A stretch of 52,059 nt of DNA from Achromobacter pulmonis (GTDB lineage: Bacteria; Pseudomonadota; Gammaproteobacteria; Burkholderiales; Burkholderiaceae_B). Of the stretch, positions 33,185 through 43,033 are shown one piece after another. Numbering within the stretch: position 1 is the first letter of the stretch; every line of letters starts with the position of its first letter. The stretch is from NCBI RefSeq assembly GCF_002885955.2, contig NZ_POQS01000004.1, positions 617,229 through 669,287 on the forward strand, read 5' to 3'. The notes below the pieces were generated by a model. The model had not been told where the DNA came from. It made no database searches and saw only the letters and a program-made list of their open reading frames with translations. The position numbers were made by a program, and so were the translations under genes.

Positions 33185-35140
33185 ATGAAAAAGAGCGTAG
33201 CGATCACCCTCGGCGTGGTCATAGTGGGAGCGGGAAGCTGGGTAGGCGCCACGTGGTACACCGGCAAGCGCATCGAAGAAAGCTCGCAGCGTCATCTGGC
33301 CGAGGCCAATGAAAAGCTGGCCAAGATCACGCCGCTGTTCGGCCTGCGCATCGACCAACTGAAGTACGAGCGCGGCCTGTTCTCGACCCAGGCGCGCTAC
33401 GGCCTGTCCTTCGTCAAGAGCGACAAGGATTCCGACATGCCCGAAGGCATGGTCGAATTCGACACCGCCATCGAGCACGGCCCCTTCCCCAAGAGCGCCG
33501 TGGCGCAGGGCGCGATCGCGCCCAAGCTGGCCTTCGTGCGCACCGAAGTGGCCAAGACGGACAACCTCAAGGAACTGTTCGAGCTGACCAAGAACGTGAC
33601 GCCGGTGGCCGGCGACGCCATCATCAGCTTCGGCGGCCAGGCTACCTCCAGCGCCCGGATCGCGCCGGTGCAGGTCGAGCACGAAGGCACCAAGGCCGAG
33701 TTCAGCGGCATGACCATCAACGGCACCTTCGACCGCAAGCTGCAGGCCGTCACCGCCCATGCGCTGATGGAAAAGCTGTCGGTCGACGGCGAGAAGTCCG
33801 ACGATCCGATCAAGATGACGGTCGCCGGCCTGACCATGGACATCGACAGCCGCATGGGCAAGTTCGGCCTGTCCATCGGCGACTCCAGCCTCAAGGTCAA
33901 GCGCCTCGACATCGCCAGGCCCGACGAAGACGTCAAGGTCTCGCTCGACAACCTGGGCTACGGCGTCAAGCTGACCGAGGACGACAAGACCCTGAGCGCC
34001 GAGGCCACCTACCAGACCGGCGACATCGTGCTCAACGACGTGGCGCTGGGCAATGGCCAGGCCGTCATCCGGCTGGCCAAGCTGGACGGCCCGGCCGTCA
34101 AGCAGCTGTCGGACACCTATAACCAGATCCTGCGCCAGGTCATGATGGGCGCCAGCGACGAGGGCCTGCAGGACGAGCAGTTCGACGTGCTGCTGGACAA
34201 CGCCGGCAAGCTGCTCAGCGGCAACCCCTCCTTCAGCATCGACCCGATCAGCTGGAAGACCGCCAAGGGCGAAAGCAAGCTGACCTTCGCGCTGGACCTG
34301 GCCAACCCGAAGGACGTGAAGAACCTGACGCCGCAGGAAATCGCGGTCCAGGCCATCAAGAAGATCGACGCCACGCTGGTCATCTCCAAGCCCATGGTGC
34401 GCGACCTGATGGTGCAGTACGCCATCAAGCAGGAGGGGCTGGACGAAGTCGCCGCCGGCGGCCAGGCCGACGAGCAGATGCGCTCGGTGTCCGGCATGGC
34501 CGAAATGCTCAACGTCGGCAAGAACGACGGCGACAACATCATCGGCAAGTTCACCTTCGCCGACGGCATGGGCGACCTCAACGGCACCAAGATCCCGGCC
34601 GAGGAGCTGTTCGCCGGCCTGCTGGGCGCCGCCGGCATGAATGGCATGGACGAGGAAGGCGAGCCGGAAGACCCGACGCTGGGCGGCGAGCTGGAGCCCG
34701 CCGCGACGGCCAGCCCGGCCGAGCTGATGCAGGACTTCGACCTCGACACCGTCAACGCCATGCTGACCGACATGGCGTACTCGACCCGCAAGGAAGACGG
34801 CGAAGAAGGCCCGGTGCTGATCATCGACCCGGCCCAGACGGGCGCCAGCGACCTGCGCATGCAGCTCCTGTGCAACGACTTCACCGAACAGTGCCAGGAC
34901 CTGGTCGCCACCGCGACCTTCCGCAGCAAGAAGCCGGTCTCGCTCAAGGCCATCAACGCCTGGAACCAGCAATACCGCTGGACCCGCGCCTACCTGGACG
35001 ACAAAAACCAGGCCGTGCTGCAGATGGACATGAACGCCGAAGGCGGCATCGGCAAGGAGAACCTGCAGATCATGCTGAACACCTACTTCAGCATCGTGGA
35101 GGATTTCTCCGCCACCATCGAGGCGACGCCGGCGCGCTAA
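33185..35140 (+). CDS. DUF945 (YdgA-like) protein
   Basis: 651-residue protein of the DUF945 family; the E. coli relative YdgA is an inner-membrane protein of unknown precise function. Seen: an N-terminal hydrophobic anchor (VAITLGVVIVGAGSWVGATWYTG), then GKRIEESSQRHLAEAN and FGLRIDQLKYERGLFSTQARYGL, the family's conserved start, followed by a long beta-rich periplasmic part with acidic residues (MDEEGEPEDPTLGGELEP). It resembles AsmA-like lipid-handling architecture in general character only. It stands alone between two intrinsic terminators, so it has its own promoter; TATACT at 33119-33124 is a -10-like hexamer without a convincing -35. Confidence 0.85.
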   Translation: MKKSVAITLGVVIVGAGSWVGATWYTGKRIEESSQRHLAEANEKLAKITPLFGLRIDQLKYERGLFSTQARYGLSFVKSDKDSDMPEGMVEFDTAIEHGPFPKSAVAQGAIAPKLAFVRTEVAKTDNLKELFELTKNVTPVAGDAIISFGGQATSSARIAPVQVEHEGTKAEFSGMTINGTFDRKLQAVTAHALMEKLSVDGEKSDDPIKMTVAGLTMDIDSRMGKFGLSIGDSSLKVKRLDIARPDEDVKVSLDNLGYGVKLTEDDKTLSAEATYQTGDIVLNDVALGNGQAVIRLAKLDGPAVKQLSDTYNQILRQVMMGASDEGLQDEQFDVLLDNAGKLLSGNPSFSIDPISWKTAKGESKLTFALDLANPKDVKNLTPQEIAVQAIKKIDATLVISKPMVRDLMVQYAIKQEGLDEVAAGGQADEQMRSVSGMAEMLNVGKNDGDNIIGKFTFADGMGDLNGTKIPAEELFAGLLGAAGMNGMDEEGEPEDPTLGGELEPAATASPAELMQDFDLDTVNAMLTDMAYSTRKEDGEEGPVLIIDPAQTGASDLRMQLLCNDFTEQCQDLVATATFRSKKPVSLKAINAWNQQYRWTRAYLDDKNQAVLQMDMNAEGGIGKENLQIMLNTYFSIVEDFSATIEATPAR

Positions 35141-35154
35141 GCCAGCGCGTCAGG

Positions 35155-35197
35155 AATAAAAAATCCCCCATCGTTTTTTCGATGGGGGATTTTTTTT
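35155..35197. terminator. Bidirectional intrinsic terminator
   Basis: A 13-bp stem (AAATCCCCCATCG, 35161-35173, with its complement at 35180-35192) around a T6 loop, flanked by A and T runs on both sides, so it works in both directions. It ends the DUF945 gene on the plus strand and gcvP on the minus strand. Confidence 0.92.
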
Positions 35198-35220
35198 GCC
35201 GGCGTGCGCCGGGCGGCGGG

Positions 35221-38094
<2,874 letters not shown>

Positions 38095-38135
38095 GGGGGG
38101 AGATCTCGGGATGGCGGGGACGGACGCGATGGCGG

Positions 38136-38166
38136 CTTGCGCGGGCGGACGGACCGCCCGCGCAAG
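38136..38166 (-). other. Strong hairpin between gcvH and gcvP
   Basis: Perfect 13-bp stem, CTTGCGCGGGCGG and its complement, with a five-base loop, starting 7 bp after the gcvH stop on the transcribed strand. No T run follows. It probably protects the upstream gcvT-gcvH message or reduces read-through into gcvP. Confidence 0.7.
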
Positions 38167-38173
38167 AACCGGC

Positions 38174-38551
38174 TTAGCCGTTGGCGACGGCTTCGTAGCC
38201 GGCGGCGTCCAGCAGCTTGTCGGCGTCGGCGGCGTTGACCGGCTTGATCTTGAAGATCCAGGCGGTGAAGGCGGATTCGTTGATCAGGTTGGGGTTGTTT
38301 TCGAGTTCTTCGTTGAACGCGACGATTTCGCCGGCCACGGGCGCGTAGATGTCGGAGGCGGCCTTGACCGACTCGACCACGCCGGCGGTCTCGCCGGCCT
38401 TCAGCTGGGCGCCGACCTTCACGTCGCCGACGAAAACCAGGTCGCCCAGCTGGTCCTGGGCGGTATCGGTGATGCCGACGACGAACACGTCGCCCTCGGC
38501 TTTGACCCATTCATGGGACTCGGTGTACTTGCGATCGGTGGGCAGACTCAT
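38174..38551 (-). CDS. gcvH: Glycine cleavage system H protein
   Basis: 125-residue lipoyl carrier shuttling the aminomethyl group between P, T and L proteins. Seen: [35 protein letters not shown], and the lipoylation site Lys63 in [29 protein letters not shown] follows as usual. Standard length. Start ATG with GGAGCTCC-like sequence upstream. Middle gene of the gcv operon; lipoamide dehydrogenase (L protein) is not in this window. Confidence 0.98.
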   Translation of the reverse strand: MSLPTDRKYTESHEWVKAEGDVFVVGITDTAQDQLGDLVFVGDVKVGAQLKAGETAGVVESVKAASDIYAPVAGEIVAFNEELENNPNLINESAFTAWIFKIKPVNAADADKLLDAAGYEAVANG

Positions 38552-38594
38552 GGGAGCTCCTGGGAATACGGGTAGATGAATGGTGTTGCGCGCC

Positions 38595-38624
38595 TCGCGC
38601 GGGCGGCCATGGCGTCCCGCGCGA
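38595..38624 (-). other. Hairpin between gcvT and gcvH
   Basis: 9-bp stem TCGCGCGGG / CCCGCGCGA with a 12-base loop that itself holds GCCATGGC. It begins 10 bp beyond the gcvT stop on the transcribed strand. No T run. Confidence 0.55.
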
Positions 38625-38634
38625 AGCTTCGAGT

Positions 38635-39735
38635 TTACGAGTGTTCGACGGCCTTGCCGTTACGTACGAAGGGCAATTTGCAGGCCAGGGCGGGCACCCA
38701 TTTGCCGCGGATGTCGACCTCGACCGTGTCGCCGGGCTTGACGCTCTGCGGCAGGCGGGCGAAACCGATGGACACGCCCAGCGTGGGCGACATGGTGCCG
38801 CTGGTCAGCTCGCCCATGCCGTCCTTGGTGCGCACGGCCATGTGCGCGCGCATGACGCCGCGTTCCTGCAGCTTCAGGCCGAGGAAGGCGGCCGGGGTGG
38901 CGAACTGTTCCAGCGCCTCGCGGCCGATGAAGCGGCGCTCGGCGTCCTTCAGCGACACCGTCCAGGTCAGGCCGGCCTGGTTCGGCTGGATCAGTTCGTC
39001 CATGTCCTGGCCGTAGAGGTTCATGCCGGCTTCCAGGCGCAGCGTATCGCGCGCGCCCAGGCCGCAGGGACGCACGCCCTGGGCGGCCAGGTCGCGCCAC
39101 AGCTGCACCACTTCGGTGGCGGGCAGCACGATTTCGAAGCCGTCCTCGCCGGTGTAGCCGGTGCGGGCCACCAGCGTGTCGTCGCCGACCACGGCGGCCA
39201 CGAACGGGGTCAGCGGCTCGGTGGCGGCCTGCCAGGCCGGGCGCGCGGCCCACACCTTGGCGCGGGCGTTGGGGCCCTGCACGGCCACCATGGCGAGGTC
39301 GCGGCGGGCCGTGATGGCCACGTCGAAACCGCCGGCCTGCCTGACGCGCTGCATCCAGGCGATGTCCTTGTCGGCGGTGCCGGCGTTGACCACCACGCGC
39401 CATTCGTCGGCGGCGAAGAAATAGATGATGAGATCGTCGATCACGCCGCCCTGCGGGTTCAGCATGCAGCTGTACAGCGCCTTGCCGGGCACGGTCAGCT
39501 TGGCCACGTCGTTGGCGACCAGGCGCTGCAGGAAGGCGAACGCGTCCGGGCCGGCGATGTCCACGTTCAGCATGTGCGAGACGTCGAACATGCCCGCGTC
39601 CTGGCGCACGGCGTGGTGCTCTTCCAGTTGCGAGCCGTAGGCCAGCGGCATGTCCCAGCCGCCGAAATCGACCATTCGGGCGCCGGCGGCGACGTGTTCT
39701 TCGGCTAGCGGGGTGCGTTTGAGGGTTGCGGACAT
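38635..39735 (-). CDS. gcvT: Glycine cleavage system aminomethyltransferase (T protein)
   Basis: 366-residue enzyme moving the methylene unit from lipoyl-GcvH to tetrahydrofolate and releasing ammonia. Seen: [39 protein letters not shown], with MFDVSHM soon after (family mark); [32 protein letters not shown] (folate site); and [16 protein letters not shown]. The ATG at 39733-39735 gives this N-terminus, with GGAG nine bases upstream; the longer upstream frame runs into the riboswitch. First gene of the operon. Confidence 0.98.
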   Translation of the reverse strand: MSATLKRTPLAEEHVAAGARMVDFGGWDMPLAYGSQLEEHHAVRQDAGMFDVSHMLNVDIAGPDAFAFLQRLVANDVAKLTVPGKALYSCMLNPQGGVIDDLIIYFFAADEWRVVVNAGTADKDIAWMQRVRQAGGFDVAITARRDLAMVAVQGPNARAKVWAARPAWQAATEPLTPFVAAVVGDDTLVARTGYTGEDGFEIVLPATEVVQLWRDLAAQGVRPCGLGARDTLRLEAGMNLYGQDMDELIQPNQAGLTWTVSLKDAERRFIGREALEQFATPAAFLGLKLQERGVMRAHMAVRTKDGMGELTSGTMSPTLGVSIGFARLPQSVKPGDTVEVDIRGKWVPALACKLPFVRNGKAVEHS

Positions 39736-39830
39736 GCGCGGAAACTCCGGGGCGGCTTGGTTGCCAGGGTTACGGAATGCCGGTGGTGCCAGGCGGGCTG
39801 CGCCCTGCACTACGGCTGAATCTTCCGCCC

Positions 39831-40072
39831 CTCTGTCCTTTTGCCTGAGAGTTGCCCCGCTAGGCGGGTTTGCACCTTCGGCGCCTGGGCTGCTCGACAT
39901 GTCCCTTGTTTCAGGGGCGGCGCCAGGTCTCTCCAGAGTACTGTTTTGCCGTGTCCACGCGGTGATAAACCGGGACGGGGCAAGCATGGGCGGTATGGGT
40001 TACCTGAGCGATTCCGGGCGAATTGCGCCTTCGGCGGCGGCCGGATGGACAGGCCGCTCTCTCCCGCAACAT
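39831..40072 (-). promoter_or_regulatory. Tandem glycine riboswitch in the gcvT leader
   Basis: Two glycine aptamers follow each other on the minus strand. Aptamer 1 (about 40070-39985): GCGGGAGAGAGCGG, then GCCGAAGGCGCAA, then GCTCAGGTAACC. Aptamer 2 (about 39940-39832): CTCTGGAGAGACC, GCGCCGAAGGTGCAAACCCG, then CTCTCAGGCAAAAGGACAG. These are the conserved glycine-aptamer blocks. The type binds glycine and usually switches gcv expression on. No terminator follows. GGGGCGG just after aptamer 2 (39825-39831) can pair with CCGCCCC (39749-39755), which abuts the gcvT Shine-Dalgarno, suggesting control of translation. Confidence 0.93.
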
Positions 40073-40088
40073 GCGTGACAGCGGCGAA

Positions 40089-40117
40089 AGCATACAACGA
40101 AAGCCATCGGCAGGGAA
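40089..40117 (-). promoter_or_regulatory. Possible gcv promoter
   Basis: TATGCT (40089-40094) and TTCCCT (40112-40117) on the minus strand, 17 bp apart, place the transcription start just upstream of aptamer 1. The -35 is weak, so this is a positional guess helped by the riboswitch boundary. Confidence 0.4.
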
Positions 40118-40135
40118 TGGGAACCGCGGCCCGTG

Positions 40136-41029
40136 CTAGCCCAACGCGGTATCCAGCAGCATCATCAGCACGAAGCCCAGCATCAGCCCGCAGGTGGCGT
40201 AGACCTCGTGCCCCTTGCGGTGCGACTCGGGGATGATCTCGTGGCTGATGACGAACAGCATGGCGCCGGCGGCGAAGCCCAGGCCCCAGGGCAGCATCGG
40301 CGCCGACCAGCCGACCACGGCCGCGCCCAGCACCGCGCCCAGGGGCTCGACCATGCCCGACAGCATGCCCAGCGCCGCCGCGAAGGCCCGCGGATAGCCC
40401 GCGGCCAGCAGCGCCACGGCCACCACCAGCCCCTCGGGGATGTCCTGGATCGCGATGCCGGTGGCCAGCGCGGTGCCGCGCAAGGGATCGTTGCCGGCGT
40501 AGCCCACGCCGATGGCCAGGCCTTCGGGCAGGTTGTGCAGCGTAATGGCGAACACGAACAGCCAGGTGCGGCGCAGCCGGTGCGCCTCGATGCCTTCGCG
40601 TCCCTTGATGAAATGCTCGTGCGGCAGCGTGCGGTCCATGAGCAGCAGCACCGCGGCCCCCAGCAGCACGGCGCCCGCCACCGTAAGCCCCGCCCCCCAG
40701 GGGCCGTAGCCCAGCCCGCGCGCCGCGGCGATGCCGGGCGCCACCAGCGAGAAGGCGCTGGCCGCCAGCATCACGCCGGCGCCGAAGCCGAACATGCTGT
40801 CCTGCAGTTTCTGCGGGATGCTGCGGGCGAACAGGATGGGCACGGTGCCCAGCGCCGTCGCGGCGGCCGCCACCAGCCCGCCCAGCAAGGCATCGGCCAC
40901 GTGCGGCGCGCGCACGTCCAGGTACGCCCACAACTGGTGCAGGGCCAGGCAGGAAACCAGCACGGCCAGCGTCCAGACGCTGATGCTGGTGGCGGCGGGC
41001 CGCACACGATGGCGGCTGAAGGTATTCAT
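40136..41029 (-). CDS. ZIP-family divalent metal transporter (BbZIP-like)
   Basis: 297-residue inner-membrane importer of the ZIP family with eight predicted helices. Seen: FGFGAGVMLAASAFSLVAPG; PHEHFIKGREG (loop His); TM4 motif LHNLPEGLAIGV; TM5 motif IAIQDIPEGLVVAVAL; and MVEPLGAVLG with the further metal-site Glu, all ligands of the binuclear metal centre known from B. bronchiseptica BbZIP, which it resembles closely to its last residues (LLDTALG). Metal could be Zn, Fe or Mn. The ATG follows GAAGGAGGG and lies 30 bp after sodA, so the two genes form an operon, which makes Mn (or Fe) supply to SodA an attractive idea. Confidence 0.93.
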   Translation of the reverse strand: MNTFSRHRVRPAATSISVWTLAVLVSCLALHQLWAYLDVRAPHVADALLGGLVAAAATALGTVPILFARSIPQKLQDSMFGFGAGVMLAASAFSLVAPGIAAARGLGYGPWGAGLTVAGAVLLGAAVLLLMDRTLPHEHFIKGREGIEAHRLRRTWLFVFAITLHNLPEGLAIGVGYAGNDPLRGTALATGIAIQDIPEGLVVAVALLAAGYPRAFAAALGMLSGMVEPLGAVLGAAVVGWSAPMLPWGLGFAAGAMLFVISHEIIPESHRKGHEVYATCGLMLGFVLMMLLDTALG

Positions 41030-41059
41030 ACGGCGCTGCCCTCCTTCAGAGAGTCGCGT

Positions 41060-41674
41060 TCAGCGCTGCGCCGCGGCGTAGCGGCGCGCCACTTCAGGCC
41101 AGTTGACGACATTGTAGAAGGCCGCGATGTATTCCGGCCTGCGGTTCTGGTACTTCAGGTAATAGGCATGCTCCCAGACGTCCAGCCCCAGGATGGGCGT
41201 ATTGCCGTGCATCAGCGGGCTGTCCTGGTTGGCGCTGCTCTCGACCGTCAGCCGGCCCTCGGGCGTGACCGAGAGCCAGGCCCAGCCGCTGCCGAAACGG
41301 GTCAGCGCGGCCTTGGTGAACGCCTCGCGAAACGCGTCCATGCCGCCCAGCTCGGACGTGATGGCGGCGGCCAGCGCGCCGTCGGGCGCGCCGCCGCCGG
41401 CCGGCGACATCACGGCCCAGAACAGGCTGTGGTTGGCGTGGCCGCCGCCGTGGTTGCGCACCGCGCCGCGCACGGCCTCGGGCAGCTGCTCCAGGCGCGC
41501 CACCAGCGCTTCGACCGGCTCGTCGGCGGCGATGCCCGCCCCTTCCAGCGCGGCGTTCAGGCTGTTGACGTAGGTCTGGTGATGCTTGCTGTAGTGGATC
41601 TCCATCGTCATCGCGTCGATGTGCGGCTCCAGCGCGTCGTAGGCGTACGGCAAGGGGGGCAGTGTGTAGGCCAT
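41060..41674 (-). CDS. sodA: Superoxide dismutase, Mn type
   Basis: 204-residue cytoplasmic enzyme. Seen: [20 protein letters not shown], very like E. coli SodA; metal ligands His27 (MEIHYSKHH), His82 ([11 protein letters not shown]), Asp165 and His169 ([20 protein letters not shown]). The Mn type is indicated by Gly78 in GGGHANH and Gln150 in SSANQDSPL, where Fe enzymes carry Gln at the first place and Ala-Gly at the second. Start ATG (41672-41674) chosen over an in-frame start 27 bp upstream. A promoter with a Fur-like box precedes it; the ZIP gene follows in the same operon. Confidence 0.95.
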   Translation of the reverse strand: MAYTLPPLPYAYDALEPHIDAMTMEIHYSKHHQTYVNSLNAALEGAGIAADEPVEALVARLEQLPEAVRGAVRNHGGGHANHSLFWAVMSPAGGGAPDGALAAAITSELGGMDAFREAFTKAALTRFGSGWAWLSVTPEGRLTVESSANQDSPLMHGNTPILGLDVWEHAYYLKYQNRRPEYIAAFYNVVNWPEVARRYAAAQR

Positions 41675-41728
41675 GTGTATCTCCGTGGGTGGCGCGCCCA
41701 AAATAGGACGGGCGAACTCAATCCTTGA

Positions 41729-41764
41729 AATACAAATGATATTTATTTTTATTTAATGCCGCAA
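41729..41764 (-). promoter_or_regulatory. sodA promoter overlapped by a Fur-like box
   Basis: On the minus strand TTGCGG (41759-41764) and TATCAT (41736-41741, 5 of 6) stand 17 bp apart. A 19-bp AT-rich sequence at 41729-41747 matches the Fur consensus at about 11 of 19 positions and covers the -10. Fur repression of sodA is established in enterics and has been reported for Bordetella pertussis, which supports the call. Confidence 0.55.
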
Positions 41765-41814
41765 CGCCGATATTTCCATCCCGGCCATAGCCGCGCGCTA
41801 TCGGCGCCGCCGTC

Positions 41815-43023
41815 CTACAGCGCGCGCCCGCAGGCCACGCCCGAGGCCCAGGCCCACTGGAAGTTGTAGCCGCCCAGCCAGCCCGTGACATCCACGGTTT
41901 CGCCGATGAAATAAAGGCCGGGCACGGCCTTGGCCTGCATGGATTTCTGGTCCAGGCCGCGCGTGTCCACGCCGCCGCGCATGACTTCGGCCTTCTTGTA
42001 GCCGGCCGTGCCGCTGGGCACCAGCGTCCATTGGTGGATGTCCTGGGCCAGCGCGCGCAGGGTCTTGTCGGGCGCGTCGGCCAGGCGCAGCGCCGCCAGC
42101 CCGGGCTTGCCGGCCTGCTCGGCCAGGTGCAGCCAGCGGTCGGCCAGGCGCTTGGGCCACAGCCCGCCCAGCACGGTGTGCAGCTGCTGGCGGTTGCCGG
42201 ACTTCGAGGCCAGCAGCTCCGCGGCCAGGTCGCGGCCCGGCGCCAGGTCCACCACGATGGGTTCGCCCGGCTTCCAGAAACTGGATATCTGCAGGATGGC
42301 CGGCCCCGACAGGCCGCGATGGGTGAACAGCAGGTCTTCCAGGAATTCGCCGCGCGCCTTGCCCTGCCCCGTGTGCAGGCCGACTTCCAGCGCCACGCCG
42401 GACAGCTCCGACAGCGGCTGCCATTGCGCGGCATCGAAGGTCAGCGGCACCAGGGCGGGCCGCGGCTCGACCACTTTCAGGCCGAACTGGCGCGCGATCT
42501 TCAGGCCGAAGTCGGTGGCGCCCAGCTGCGGGATCGCCATGCCGCCGGTGGCCACCACCAGCTTGGCCGCGCGGATCGTTCCCTGGCCGGTGTGCAGCGT
42601 GTAGCCCTGTTCGCCGTGGCCGATCTCGGCCACCGGACAGTTCATGCGCCACTGCACCGCGCCGGCGTCGCATTCGGCGCGCAGCATGTCGATGATGGAT
42701 TCGCTGGAATCGTCGCAGAACAGCTGGCCGCGGTGCTTCTCGTGCCAGGCGATACGGTGGCGCTTGAGCAGCGCCAGGAAGTCCTGCGGCGTGTAGCCCG
42801 CCAGGGCCGAGCGGCAGAAATGCGGGTTCTCGGACAGGAAGTTGGCCGGCCCGGCGCCGATGTTGGTGAAGTTGCAGCGTCCGCCGCCGGAGATGCGGAT
42901 TTTTTCGGCCAGGCGCTGCGCGTGGTCGACCAGCACCACGCGCAGGCCGCGCTGGCCGGCCACCGCTGCGCACATCATGCCGGCGGCGCCGGCGCCGATC
43001 ACGGCTACATCGAACATCGACAC
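41815..43023 (-). CDS. HI0933/BaiN-family flavoprotein
   Basis: 402-residue NAD(P)/FAD-dependent oxidoreductase. Seen: FAD-binding VIGAGAAGMMCAAVAG (dinucleotide fold near residues 8-23), GGGRCNFTN, the family hallmark; VVATGGMAIPQLGATDFGLKIARQFG, and C-terminal GLYFIGETVDVTGWLGGYNFQWAWASG, the second FAD contact. The family (YhiN, HI0933) has no settled physiological role; BaiN was linked to bile-acid steps in clostridia, but this should not be transferred here. It starts 10 bp after the decarboxylase gene and is probably co-transcribed with it. Confidence 0.92.
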   Translation of the reverse strand: MSMFDVAVIGAGAAGMMCAAVAGQRGLRVVLVDHAQRLAEKIRISGGGRCNFTNIGAGPANFLSENPHFCRSALAGYTPQDFLALLKRHRIAWHEKHRGQLFCDDSSESIIDMLRAECDAGAVQWRMNCPVAEIGHGEQGYTLHTGQGTIRAAKLVVATGGMAIPQLGATDFGLKIARQFGLKVVEPRPALVPLTFDAAQWQPLSELSGVALEVGLHTGQGKARGEFLEDLLFTHRGLSGPAILQISSFWKPGEPIVVDLAPGRDLAAELLASKSGNRQQLHTVLGGLWPKRLADRWLHLAEQAGKPGLAALRLADAPDKTLRALAQDIHQWTLVPSGTAGYKKAEVMRGGVDTRGLDQKSMQAKAVPGLYFIGETVDVTGWLGGYNFQWAWASGVACGRAL

Positions 43024-43033
43024 GCGCGACCCG

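Noticed and set aside
39832..39940. Single-aptamer glycine riboswitch
   Set aside because: A second set of aptamer motifs (GGGAGAG, GCCGAAGGCGCAA, GCTCAGG) lies directly upstream, so the element is tandem.
41060..41674. Iron superoxide dismutase (sodB)
   Set aside because: Gly in GGGHANH and Gln in ANQDSPL are the Mn-type residues.
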